DNA from: Acanthaster planci | Taxonomy: Eukaryota > Echinodermata > Asteroidea > Valvatida > Acanthasteridae | Direction: 5' to 3' | Assembly (NCBI RefSeq): GCF_001949145.1 | Contig: NW_019091421.1 | Span: 193,132 to 257,131, forward strand | DNA: 64,000 nucleotides | In this document: positions 25,006 to 38,300 of the stretch, piece after piece | Position numbering within the stretch: position 1 is the first letter of the stretch | How the letters are laid out: each line of letters starts with the position of its first letter | Position numbers and translations under genes: made by a program | The notes under the pieces: model-generated | The model's input: only the letters and a program-made list of their open reading frames with translations | What the model was told of the DNA's origin: nothing | Databases searched by the model: none

Positions 25006-25202
25006 CTGTGGCCCCATGCATGAACCTGATATGCCACACAGACATGAAACTGAAAAAAAATATAGTTTAAGATTTTGCTTCTTGGAATTTTCTGTTTGGT
25101 CAGAATATTACCACCTTCTATGTTAAAAAAAATAGGCCACCCCAGTTGTTTAGATTTTTAGTTTGAAAATGTGGCATATCAGGTTCATGAATGGGGCCAC
25201 AG
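25006..25202. repeat. foldback element with 33-bp inverted ends
   Basis: Left arm 25006-25038 (starts CTGTGGCCCCATGCATGAAC) and right arm 25170-25202 are reverse complements with a single mismatch, around a 131-bp AT-rich centre. Such well-matched arms suggest recent insertion or selection on pairing. Confidence 0.85.
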
Positions 25203-25705
25203 ATTTTTTGTGTGTGTGTTTTTGAATTTTGAGTCAAAAATTCGTTACTACTGTTTCAACTATGCAGCACGATATTTCATGTTGCCTATTATTCACTAAA
25301 AAGGTGGTCCTATTTTCGATTAATAAGTGTGATTTCTACAGAAAGGCACAACCACAGTTTGATGTAATAGTTGATTCAACTTCAGGTTACAGGTGCAACA
25401 AAATGACAGAAAACTAATTACCATGAACCATTTGGAAGTTGATACTGTTTCGAGAAAAAAATTGTTTGTTTGAGCATTTACATCATGACAACCTATTTCT
25501 AGATAAAGTATTTATTCCTTACACCCACGTATAACACTGCACATAAAAGGGTCAAAACCACTTGGCTGGCAAGACAACATGATTTCGTCATTGATCCCAG
25601 GACAAAATGTTTACCATTAATGATTAATTACTCCTTTTCTTTTACATTTCACTGAATCGAATGATTATTTGTTATGTTCTGATTTACGTTTCATCTAACT
25701 TACGT

Positions 25706-25863
25706 TTAACCCCTTTGCTACGGAGGACTGCATACCACACATACACTCTATTCATTATGCAGCTGCTGGTTCAACGGGGCCTGCTGCTGGACAAAGCCCT
25801 CCATTCAGGGCACACCACAGCCCAGCAGTCGCGGTCAAAATAATCCCGCCGTGAAGGGGTTAA
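25706..25863. repeat. TTAA-flanked short inverted-repeat element
   Basis: TTAACCCCTT at left and AAGGGGTTAA at right, 158 bp, with a GC-richer centre (contains GCAGCTGCTGG and CTGCTGCTGGAC). piggyBac-like by its ends only. Confidence 0.6.
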
Positions 25864-26342
25864 AGGAATTCCAAGCATGGAATTTGTAACCAAAAAAAAG
25901 TTTTGAGCTTGAAAAATTTGTCAGCTCATGATCTTAGAACTTTTGAATGGAAGATTTCATTTTTTTTAAATATTACTCAATCCAAAAAAGTGTAAAAAAA
26001 AAAGGCACAACAATCACTAACCAAATTGTTTCACCCTAATAATTCATGTGCAGTAAAAAGTTACTTAGCGGAAAAAAAGAAACCGTTTGAGTTATTTCGA
26101 ATGTCAATTTATGTAGGTTTACAATATTTTTTATACTTGTACAATCTACCCAATGATCATGCCACTTGGACAAAAAGGCCACGTTCGTAATGTATCCAGG
26201 CTTTGACTACATTGGCGAGATACATGTCTACTTGGGCCCAAAGCTGGATATTATGGCCACAGGTCCACAGCATTGTTTGGCTGACTATTTTATGCAGGTG
26301 CACCTGCACATTACTGGTGGATCCCTAGGAGGGTAGTGTTGT

Positions 26343-29300
26343 CTACTCTAGCTTGCTTCTTTCCAGGTTGGTGACGAGCTCTTCCTCTGAGTCGTCAAAG
26401 GCACCGAGAGCACTGTAGAGGAAGGGGAAAGATGTTCTGTCAATGTTGGCCACTGCTTGACGGAGGAGTGCATTTAACAGTGTTCAACTCCAGAAACCTG
26501 AGAAATGACGACACCAAGCTGGAGTGCACTGTGTTACAATTGGGACTGCACAGGTGTACAATACTGATGTGGTCAAAGAAATCTGTGATGTGGTCAAGCA
26601 AGTCAGTCATTTGTCGGGAAAGTTTCATTTCAAGGTGCATTCGGATATAAATTCCTGACATCACATCTTTCAGAAGTTTTTCCATAATTTTGCGGATCCT
26701 GCGATAAACACATAAAAATATAATTAAATATGGGCGAAGTACCATATGTCTGATGGGTAATTTCCACATCCCAATGTGAATGTGGATATAGGGACTAAAA
26801 TTGTATTCGAGTCCATCTCAACAAGACCCTTCACAAGTCAGTCACAAGTTCCTTCACAAGGCCAGTCATAAGTAACAGGGTGAACAATGACAAAAGAATG
26901 CTTTTGTCACAGCTCATTTGAATAGCTTGTGAATTAGCTTAAGACTGGATGACATGTGATGGTCTTACAGGGACTTGTGAAGGACTCGAATACAACACTG
27001 ATAGGGACACTTTCAACTTGGTACAACCGGAAATGTTCTGAGTCATGCAGGAGGCTATTCAAGGTTCTATTGCCCCTTGGTCAACAGACTGTGCTGGGCA
27101 CGGTTAGGGTGGACAGGAACACAGGGCTTACGCATCAGCCACTGAGGCAGGGATGTTGTCCTCCACCCACTTCAGGTCATCCTCAACCTTGTTAGAGCTT
27201 TGGCTCTCGTTCCGGTTGGTTACAACATTGCGCATCTTCATTCCCTCTGTTGACCAAAAAATGGTGTAAAAATAGAGAGAAGATTTTCAGATAAATATCA
27301 ATGCAGTGGCAGAAGACACGCATTAAAAAAGCCAACAACTTTCCAATTTTCACCAAAGTTGGATTCCAAAACAAATTTTACAGAGGGCCAAAATTAATGT
27401 TTTTTACGAAAACATTTTTTTCAAATGAAACTTTTCATGGCCTTTTTGAAAGTATGGTTACATTTTCAGGCATTTTGAGGGACAGGAAATGAAAGCCTCT
27501 AAAAGACACCTTTTTTTCATTATTTATAAAAAAAAATAGAATTGCTCAGGGGAAGGGGGGAAGGCCCCTCCCCCAATCCGCCTATGAACTGCCACTCCAA
27601 AACACAAACTAGCCAGAACAAAAAACGTGAATGGTGACCAAAATAAGCTGTTTTCCCAAATCTCTACTATGCCTATGCTTTAAACCTTGTGCCAAGCTCC
27701 ACTTTGGGTTTAAAATTCATTCGTATTCCATATACAAAGGTTTCTACTGAAAGGCAAAGGAGCTGGGTTTTAGCTGGAGGGTCTTAAACCCAGCAAACAA
27801 ATTCCAAGAAACTGAAGCATTCAGCTAAAGATGGAGAAGACTAGAAAGCATTAAGAATATTCACAGTGTCATACACATTCCACATTCTCATACATGTTTC
27901 AGGTTACCAATATGGGCAACCTTACAAATGATTTGCAGGTTTGATAGTGTGCTGTCTTCATCGTACCAAATGCATCGTTGAGCATGGGCTCGTGGCTTTC
28001 GTCATCCGCTTCTCGGTCGGTGAGAGGGGAGTAGGCATAGCGCTGATTGTTGGCCGTAGGGCGGAAGAGGATAACAATGACGATCAGGATGATGCAGAAC
28101 AAGACGTGCCAGTAAGCGTCATCCAACCACAGCTCGTTCCACTTCTGCAGAGGACAGGGAGAAAATTAATTGTGAGTACTTCAATCGTGTGAGGTCCTTC
28201 GGTTGAGTAGAGTTACGCACTCCTACTGTAAACTTCTACAAGCAAAGAAAAAGGCAACGAACAGCCTCAAGCCTCTTAAAAATATGGAACTGTGTTTAAC
28301 AGTAATCACACAGGGCAGATGCTAAGTTCCTCGAAGCTGACTTTAATTCTTATTTCTGACCCTGACCCTGCCACACAAACTTGAAGGGCTTTGTGAGGCA
28401 AAGCCTTTCAAGTGGCTTTGAACGCGAGTTCTAACTCTGCATGGAAAGGTGTGGAGACATAAAAGGAAGAAGTCTGAAGAGGCTAAGGGTCTATGCAATG
28501 CATTTCTTTCATAACGACCTTGAAAATGCACTGTTTGAGTTTCAATCGACCTTATTTTCAACTTTGTTTTGCTTTTTACAGGGTATTCTGGCATCTTTGG
28601 GGGTTTTATTACAATACCAATTTCCCTACTTATTAGTAACCCTGAGATGTCATCTCAGGAAAAAAACCTCTATGTTACATTGACTTAGGTGTAAAAAAAT
28701 TATTGAGTTTTTCATACGTTGCAGACCTAAATTTCCTCTTCCTCAGCGATTATTGTGTAAGTACATAACATTAAACTAATGAGGAAACCTTTCTCAGGGA
28801 TGTTTTCAATGAGCAAATTTTGGTTTCACAGTTGTCACAAGAAAACCTATAAAATGAACAGAGTCTATCCTGATTGGCATCACTGTGACAGTGTCCAAGC
28901 TGCCCAAAAAAAATTATTAATGGTTATAAAAGGGCACATTTCAATACATAAGCACAAGGGATGTAAATAGTTTCATGCAAATAAAAGTACAAACTCAAAA
29001 CAAAAACCAGTACATGAGAACAATTCCTCAAAAAGAACATTTGAAGAAAATAAGAGAACATGAGTGTAAAATTCGGCCCTTTTATTTCCATTCTCCTGCA
29101 GAGTTTCCCCCAGTTTCCTGCAGCATTCTGAACAGCCAAATTCAATATACATTCAATCACCTTCATACACTCGGTCCAGCGATGGGTTTTGGTGGACCAC
29201 AGTAGGAAGATCACTGCAGCCACGACACAGAAGATGAGAGTGTTAGTGAAGTGTCGGTACAGCCACAGCTTGACCATGTTTCTGCGCAGACGCAGTGTAC

Positions 29301-32300
29301 GGGTGGTGTCCACAAGGCTTTTGAAAATGTAAACGCCTCGTTAAGGAAACTGAAAATGTTTACGAAGCAATATTCTTCGAGAGCTTCAAGAGAGTAGATT
29401 CAGATTTGACTACAAAGTACTTTGAATTAACAGACTCTGGCAACAAATAGCTGAAGGGCCAAACTAGGGTCCATTTGGAACTACCAGTTCTTACAAGTGC
29501 ATGTGGCATGCAGGGTTCTAGCCAGGATAAAATTAAAGGATAGGGGCATCTGCCCAACATGCCAGAGGCGTGACAGGTGCGGAACATGTGTGTCCCTAGC
29601 CTACTCTACGCTGCGTTTTGGACGTTTCGTTGATTTCCGTGCATTTTGCTGATATTCTGGTAACTGTTCAGAGTTTTTCAAAGAAATTTTTCAAATCTCT
29701 GATTGCAATGTTTCTTAAACTTAACATCAGAACTCTTCCCCGGAAAATAAAAGCATATCGATTGCGTATCGGGAGATTGACAGCGTGTTGGTTTTTTTTC
29801 ATAGTGTATCGGCCTGATATGCTTTTAAATCCCTGGCAAGATCACTGGTGGTATGAGGTCTTACTTGAAGCCTTAAGACAGGTTCGCACTTCAGGCAAAG
29901 CACAAATTTGTGATGCCATATCAAAATTTCATTCTGCAAATATCTCAAGACATCAACACATCACACCAACGCAAAGGACTTTGAAGTTTTCACTCAATAA
30001 AATCTTCACAGTAAAACCTTGGCATATTGCCCAAAATACAACTTTTTCTGGGCGTGAACTGGTCAGTCATTTTGGTCTGATATTTAATGCGATTTTCGTT
30101 TTCCTGAAAAGGATATCCACCAGCAGATGATGGCATCTAGCACAGCCAATGGAAGAATAGCAATCATGTCGTGCTGCTCAGTCTGAAGAAATGAAAAGAG
30201 ACAACGAATGAATGTGTCTTCAACACAGAAAGCAATGTAATTCTCGAAACAAATACAAAAGCCAACTGTAAAACATAACTTGTCCCCTAGACACAAGATT
30301 TGGTTTTGACAAGTTGTTGCAGAACTTACACATGTACTTAAGTACAAGCATTTCTGTGTTTTCTGTTCTGTGTTTATCTGAAAGTGCTTAACTACTCTAC
30401 AGCCAATGAGCCAGAAATAAATATTTGTGCTCACAGCAAAAAGAGGAAAGTTTTAGAGCAACTGAATCACTTTCCCCCCAAAGTCTATATTTCCTGAACT
30501 GCTCCAAGTCTCACAACAACGCCTTAATTCCAAAATTGTAAACCACACTTCTTGCACTTTAGGAAGCACTCCAAGGCACCATGCCCACACTTAGTAAATG
30601 CAATACACCACTCTCAGAGAGCTCCTTATCTGAAGGCAAATAGAATGGAATAGCTTTACTTGCTTGATAAATAAACATGAATATTAACGGTTTTTTTCTA
30701 CTTTTTCATTCAAATCGTCAATCAATAAACTGCTCAAGTTTACTGACACCACCTGCCATGGGGGTAGGGGACAGGGAGGGGTCAAAAGATGCCCACAATG
30801 TTGAACGCTGATGCAGAATTCCACTGTGCTCATGCTACAACATGTGCTCACCTCACCCAAAAAAGCGTCAGTAGTCAGATGTGTGTTTATTTTTACTTTT
30901 ACACACTGAAACCAAGTCTTAGTGCTAACCTGCCACGACGTAGGGAATTTTTCCCCTTTAATTTGCCACAAGATTAAAATAACGCGGGTGAGACAAGATT
31001 GTATTGCCCAAATCACCACTTGAGACAGAGCTGAATCATTCATGCACTTACTCCTTCGACCCTCAGACACGATTCCACTGAGCTCAGAATTAAGTACAGC
31101 ATCCCAGCTCCCAACACCCAGTGAAGATCCCTGCCAAGTCGAGGTCTGTTGTGGAAGAGGGAGGGGTGGTGAAACAGACTTAAGCTTAACCCTAACACTC
31201 CTCAGTCCTCCAACAGGTGAAGGATTGAGGAGTGTTAGGGTTAATTAGCACCAACATACCAACAGAAATTGGTACAACAGAAAGGAAACTATTTGATTTC
31301 ACTTCCCGCCTCTTCCAATACCATGAATGTAACTGATTTTTCATGTCTTGGATTCTGTAACTCCGGATTGGGTTTTAACAGATCACATGGCTAGTTTCAG
31401 AGCTGCTAACTCTCACAAAGTCATACTCTGCCATTTCCTAACATGATAGACCAAAGTTAAAATCAAAGGCAATATGATTTGGAGTTTTTGTCAGTCAAAT
31501 CAAGAATCAAACAATACCAGTTTATCTACACAAATCTTTCATTGATTTGGTTTGGAACTTTAACAAATGTACCCCTATACTTCCACAGCTTTTTATTATT
31601 AAAAAAATCAAAAATTCCCATTGCATTTTAAAAATCCCCTAGCTCCCTATTAACTTACAGAGACTAGACACTTCTTAAAAAATGCAATCCTTCCAAAACC
31701 TCTGAGTGGATTTTAAAGGATCTGGGATGATTTACACTGAAGTTTAGAAAAGGATGAGTGACATGTGCTCACCTTGTGATGCCATATCCTAAGCTGACGA
31801 TAATAACCAGCATTCTAGCCAAGGAACGCTTGACACAGGACAAGAGCTCAGCGATAATGATGCCTCCAGGCACAGAGATGCCAGTTTTGTTCACGTTTTC
31901 ATACTCTGCATAAAACACTGCCTTCTCAAGTAGGCCTGGACACAAGAGGACCCGAAATAACAGAGACAACTGTGAAAGGTTTGCAATAGTACCACATCAT
32001 ATATTTCTTGAGTGAGATGGCGATGGCTCTGAGAAAAGAAAATCTCCATAATTTACTTCTCCATTGTACAAAGCTTCAAATCTTCCTCCAACAAAAAGGA
32101 GCACACCTCGTTGTTACAACACATAATCGTACCTCCACAGTACAGAGAGGCAAAGTAGTGAATTTTTGAAAAATACAAAATGCCTAAGAAAATACACACT
32201 AGTCCAGTAAAGAGAAACCTGCCCTTTGTAATAATACACAGCAGGTCAATGATTCCCACGGCCAAAAAGCATAGTCAGCCATCGCAGAACCCATCAGCTG

Positions 32301-35300
32301 CATTCTTCAATGGGACTGAATCTCAAAATCTCCACAATGGATTCATCTAGGCTGGTACTTGCCAAGAAGCATGACTGCCCCGATCCAGAACTGAATTCTC
32401 AACAGATCCCGCCACTGCAGTGCCATCATAACCAGCCAGATGAAGGTAAGAATGGAGTAGACACCACACATCACACCGTAGAACTGCAGAGGATAAAATG
32501 AGAGCATATCTTGAGTTGAACAATCACAATCCAATTAAATCAATGGCTCAATGTCCACTTTACAGCAACGTGAAATGAAAATTTTGGTGGAAGAAAAGAT
32601 GCCATGGCTTGTTTAAAAGTTCTTGATAGATCACAAATCGATGAACAGAAATACAGGCAGCAGGGCTGGGGGCAATAAGGGGACAATATTTTGGTGAGGG
32701 TATGGTGTCAGATTTCTAGTTGTTACATAGTTATTTGCTGTCTTCCCACCCCACAACTTTGTTTTAAATGGAAAAACAGGCCTTAGCGGGGCAAGAAACA
32801 ACTTTTAAAGGTAACAAAAGGTAATCTTGCATTTTCATTTCTGCACACTTTCAGCTTTACTTACTAGGACTTTTGCAGGTGTTTTTCAACAGTCACAAAC
32901 TGCTTTAAAGAAGTGATCCTTGTAAGCACTGACCATAACATGAGCAGCACACCAGCCCTAAATTTCATGCATTTTCTTGATACTTACAGCAAGCAGTGGA
33001 GCTTGGTATGCAGACAGGAAGCCACTCGGTGATTTCATTTTGATTGTAACTGATGAGAAATTCAAGAGGAATTCAATCACAAATCAAACTGAAACAGTGA
33101 GTTTTGGAGAAGATAGTATCATATAAATTTTGGTTTTATCTGTAGCCATTATTTTACCGAGCATTACAGCACAGTGTCAAAGTTCTTGGGCCAATCAAAT
33201 TATAAACAAAGAAAAGTACTACTAAATTGACAAACAGCCATGCAGTGGGCAGCTGTTCAAAAACCAGTACTTGTAACAGCAATGCGAACTTCTTTAAATA
33301 TCTGTTCAGCGACCCCAAAAGGTGAAATAATAAGTTCATTTTGTGAATACCAGAGAAGCGTTTGTAGCAACCAAGTGCCGTATCTGTGCAGCTTGCACTT
33401 TATCATTTTTATGTCATGTTGCCACTCTATAACATCAGCCTGACATAAATTTCAGGCTTTGAAAGAACACACTTCCCAGTGTCAAGTCAGGCAGCTTCAG
33501 TGGGCAGAAATGCTCAATCCATAGCCCTGGGAATACATCACTGGAGGTCATTTATTTGGTCATGCATAATTATTCGAAATGTGGAATAAGACCGACTCAG
33601 ATAATTATTTTCGCAATAAGGGGGACAACACTCATTTGATCTGGACAATGCACCCTTTTTTATAGAGGAGGTTTGAGAAATTGGAGTTTTTCTGTGTTTA
33701 ATCAGTAATCATCAGAATAAATTTCTTAATAAATTAACAACAGAAAAAAATACATCTTTCATCTACTGTTCACCTACATGTATCTGTTAAAACTTTCTCG
33801 CAATAAAACTGTCAAAGTAATTTTGCACAGCACATTCTAGAGAAAAAGAATGTCAAGCAGCACTACTTCCTCATTGAAGAAGCTGAAATATTGGTTCACA
33901 GCTAAGAAAATCTCTATTCTTTCACCCTACTCATCCCAAATTCTTCCAAAGTCCAACAATTGTTATGTCAACTTTGCCACATTTTGTGGAATGAAACACT
34001 GCACAGCCTATGCACAGAGCTCAATGTTCCAAATTTTCAGCACACAGAACATGCAAGTTGCATTCAACTCTACTAGCAAAACAATGGCCAAGTGAAATAA
34101 GATCAAACATTAATCAACACTGTCCAATACAAACTATGGTTCACAAATAGAAGATCGGGTATTGAAACAACTTTTCCTGGGAGATCGTTTGAGTTATTCT
34201 GATATTCCCCACACGGCCAGCCTCTCCAAGTCTATCTGAACAAGACAGGGAAAGAGCAAGAGCACTCACCAGTAACTTTCGTGTCCTTTTTGGCAGATTC
34301 CATGGACTTGACGTGGACAAGGACCCAATACCGACCAGGACGTTCATTAATCTTTGTCACTCTGTCTTTCAGTAGACTTGTCTTAAACATAGACATGTAA
34401 AACAGTTGTAGGTCATTGTCTTGTCTGACCATCTGCCCGTGGTAATATTAACCAAGTCACAGGTAAGTTATTTATTTTTGGGGGGGAAAAAACTTTTAAA
34501 GTGCCCTTTACAAATGCTAACCCCGGTGGTTATTTGTTCAAGATTTTGGCATCATTTTCAACTGTATCATCATAGTTTTTAAACTTGAAGACAATGTTAC
34601 AGAGTGATATGATGTTACAGAGTGATATTTGCTACAACACCCAGCCACTACCCAAGGCCACCTATGGGCTTCACACACCCCCCTCCACTGGCTAGTTTGA
34701 GCCTCTGTATGAGCGCTAACTCAACTGGAATCTCTCAAGAGTGTTGATGAGTACAGACATCACCCAGTTCTTCATACAGAGCTTACATGATCAAACGTTC
34801 CTCTCTACATGTCATTTAGCATGAACTGGTTAATCAATAGCCTATTATTAATCACTTCATCTAAACTCCTGATATCCATCCATGACAGTTCTGTTGGCAG
34901 TTTGACAAGACATTCTGAAAATTTCTGATTCCTAGCCGGTGGGGACCTGTACACATGCCCTCACACTTCAGTAATTGCCATTCAGTTTTGTACACATAGA
35001 AAGTGTGAAACTATTCCATACAGGCTGATAGTGTGTGGTACCCTGACTCATCTGTGTGGCACAACCAGACTCTGCAGCAATTATCAACCTATGGCACTGC
35101 CTCAGAGTATAGAAAAGATAATATTATGCTAAGAAGTGTTGGACAAATCTTGCACAAGTCAAGCTCACAAGTCAGCATTTGTCTTGTCCAAATTATTAAT
35201 TAACCATCTACAAGTGGTTGATTGGAATTATCTACTGAGAAAAACTACTTGGAAAAAGAAACTGGGAAAAATCAAATTAAAAAAACCGGAAAAACATTAA

Positions 35301-38300
35301 ATACGTGGACATCATTCTAAAAACGCACATTTTTCAAGCACTCTTTTGTCATTGCAAATGCCCAATTTACTGTCACTTCTGTCACTCATACAAATGTGTA
35401 CAATTCAATCAAAACTGACGTCTGAGGATTTCAGACCTGTAACAGGTAAGGCTCTTTCATTTTTCCTCTTTCTGTAAAAAGGTAAATTTTGATACATCTG
35501 CCAGGTAGACAGGTAGATTAATGGAGGGGCACAGACAACCGGCAATGATGCCACACTTTATGTGCTCTCCTATGGTGCTCAGTGGACTGTGGGCCTCTGC
35601 TGGCTCCATAAGAAAGCGCTCAGCTAAACACTGAGTGATATCATCAGTACGCAGGACTATTCTGACAATAAGGGTTTGGATTGTTACCGTGGTTGTATTG
35701 GACTTTGGCGTTTCTGTAGCATTTACGGGTTTGGATGCCACTGAAGCTGTACTGGGAGGTGCTGCTCTACGCTTAATTGCTGGTTTGGCATCCTTGTCCT
35801 ATTCCAATCAAACAAAATATGGTGATACTGTCAAGCATGACAAAATTAAAACATCTCTATTCAAATATAACTTAGCCACACAGAAACAGTGTTGTAGTCG
35901 AGACCACTTAAGACCTTCATAAGCCTTCACCAGACCTCCAGTCTGAATTCAAGCGACAAGCTATTCAAATGAACTGCAACAAAAGCATTTCCATTGTTCG
36001 CCCTGCTACTTGTGAATGGTCTTCTGCATGGTCTTGTGTCTGGTCTTGTGCATGGTCTTGTGTCTGGTCTTGTGCATGGTCTTGTGATGGTCTTGTGTCT
36101 GGTCTTGTGTCTGGTCTTGTGTCTGGTCTTGTGCATGGTCTTGTGTCTGGTCTTGCGCATGGTCTTGTGCACAGTCTTGCGTCTGGACTTGTGCATGGTC
36201 TTGTGTCTGGTCTTGTGCATGGTCTTGCGTCTGGTCTTGTGCATGGTCTTGTGTCTGGTCTTGTGCATGGTCTTGTGTCTGGTCTTGTGCATGGTCTTGT
36301 GTCTGGTCTTAAGATGGTCTCGACTACAACAGTGCACAAAAATGAACGGTTATAAAAGTATCCAACATGCAGGATAAGCCTTACACTTGCAACATCAGGC
36401 TCTGAGGTGTCTTTGTGAAATACTACAGTTTGGGTCAGAATTTTAGCTTATACGCTTAGCATGTCAGTGTGTAATGAGTCCAACAGATATGAATGCCGTT
36501 GACTGCAAACACGAAACACACTGACCCCTGCATAACAGGGAACGTCAACACTGAAATTTGATTTGCCAGGTATAAATATACATGTACACAAAACATTCTG
36601 GGTTCACTGGAATTAAGCGTGGCAGTGCAGGAATTTTTCCTTCTGATTTAAAAGTGAAAGATATGAGTTTAGTGTGATGAGTTGATTGCTGGATTCCGAG
36701 GAGAGGGCAGCGGCCAGCCTCGATGACTTACAGTCTTGAGTCACCTCTGATTGTGAAAGTGTATTAAACTACATGTACGTGTAGACTGTTCCGAGAAATG
36801 GAAAGCCAGGAAATGCCCAGTTCCTATAAGTTTGCTATGTAAATATATAATGGATATTTTATTTTATACATTTGTTCCTTGTGAACCAGATCTTGAGCCA
36901 GTAAAAATGAAATACTGCCAAGATACATGTATTTTCAATAAAGTTCCAATAGGTCCGAGTAATTTGAGCCGAGGATATTACAGGACTGAAACAATCTATT
37001 GTTATCATTCAAGTTTGACACACTTGGTAATGCTTGAAGCCTCTAATTAATTAATATTTTGTGTTAGATATAACTTAGCCAGAAAAACTAGAAAGCGGAA
37101 TTGCGCTTGCTATTTTCAGGGTTGACGGAAGGGTTGGACGGCGGTGGCGGGACACAGAAACTTACAGAGTCAGCCACAGGCCACAGAAGCCGACTGCAAG
37201 GCGAGACTCTAGATGCAGCACAGTGGCAGGTATTGAGGCTCTTCACTTCATTTATATTGTATTTAAAATTGCCGATATGAGAAATTATCCTAATTTTGTG
37301 TTCCTTTATAAATAAATGTAAGCACTGTACAGGCAAAACAAATTTCCAGCAACAGGTGTGTATATATTTGTGTCCAAGCTACCAAAGGTCTGTCCCTAAG
37401 GGTAGGTCTACACTAGGGGTGTGAAACCCACAATGAGTGAAGGATCCAAGGGCTGAAATCAAGACCAATATCCCTCGTCATTGTAACACTGAATCAAGCA
37501 GACCAAATGAACAGAAGACAAGTAATCACCTTAGTTGGGGCAGATTGCTTCGGTTGTCCCTTCGCTGGTGCAGTGGTTGGTGCTGCTTCAGTAGGTGGTC
37601 GCACACCAATAAAGTTGCAGTGTGGCATTTGGTCATATTGGGTGACACAAGTAAAGCTATTTGAGTCCGTTTCATCCTGTCAGAGCGTACAGAATCCAAA
37701 GTGAAGGATTGTTACACCCAAGTATTATAAGAAAGTAATAAGATACAATCCCAACCAATACGGGCGATTCACAATAGTGCGTCACCAAGAGTTTGCAACA
37801 CGTTGGCCAATCATAACGCGTGAAATTTGTCGACCCTTTCTAAACGCGCATTGGGTCAACAAATTTTGCGTACTGTGATTGGCAACGCATTGCAAACTCT
37901 TGGTGGCGCACTATTGTGAAACAGCCGTATTCCTTTTTTCTCTTCCCCTGTAATTCATCCAGGTGTAATAAGAGCAACAATATGTACAATGTCCTTTAAT
38001 GCCATCTTCAATCTTGATGGGAGGTGAGTGTACAGATGCAGAACAGACTAATTTTTCTTTGCTTCATTGTTGCTTTAATTCCCTTTTTCTGTGTATCAAT
38101 TCCTGCATTGTGATGCTTTTTTAATGACTGCCACAAACCGGTACAAGAAAGGCAAATAACATCCATTGACATTTTCAAAAAAGGAGTCAGGAATCGATTC
38201 ACAGATGACAATGGGCCATCAATACAACTATCGTGGGGTTTTGGGATAACTTTTACAGAACCTAGTCCCTAATTTCAGGGTGGGTTTCCTCCAAGAGCTA

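Larger units (their letters stand above)
21251..26342. other. gene-free stretch between RCOR and TMEM87
   Basis: Head of RCOR to tail of TMEM87 (both minus). No exon could be supported. It holds an ACATGT tract (21370-21400), a CRE-like TGACGTCA near 24187, two foldback elements (25006-25202, 25706-25863) and presumably the TMEM87 3' UTR next to 26342. Confidence 0.5.

Noticed and set aside
28924-29313. 129-codon minus-strand frame read as one exon
   Set aside because: Only 29161-29328 is the TMEM87 exon; the rest reads through the donor into the intron.
30101-30120. A GT donor for the TMEM87 exon ending in CWW
   Set aside because: No GT near the codon gives a continuous reading; the ATATCC site does.
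29618-30130. 170-codon plus-strand frame
   Set aside because: It lies in and antisense to the U12 intron and neighbouring exon of TMEM87, has no family features, and its composition looks non-coding.
36015-36310. Possible CRISPR-like array
   Set aside because: Units are contiguous without unique spacers, and the setting is an animal genome.
35927-36377. Four overlapping long frames on both strands over the 36-kb repeat
   Set aside because: They arise because the 22-bp unit lacks stops in several frames. The translations are simple repeats on both strands and lie inside a TMEM87 intron.
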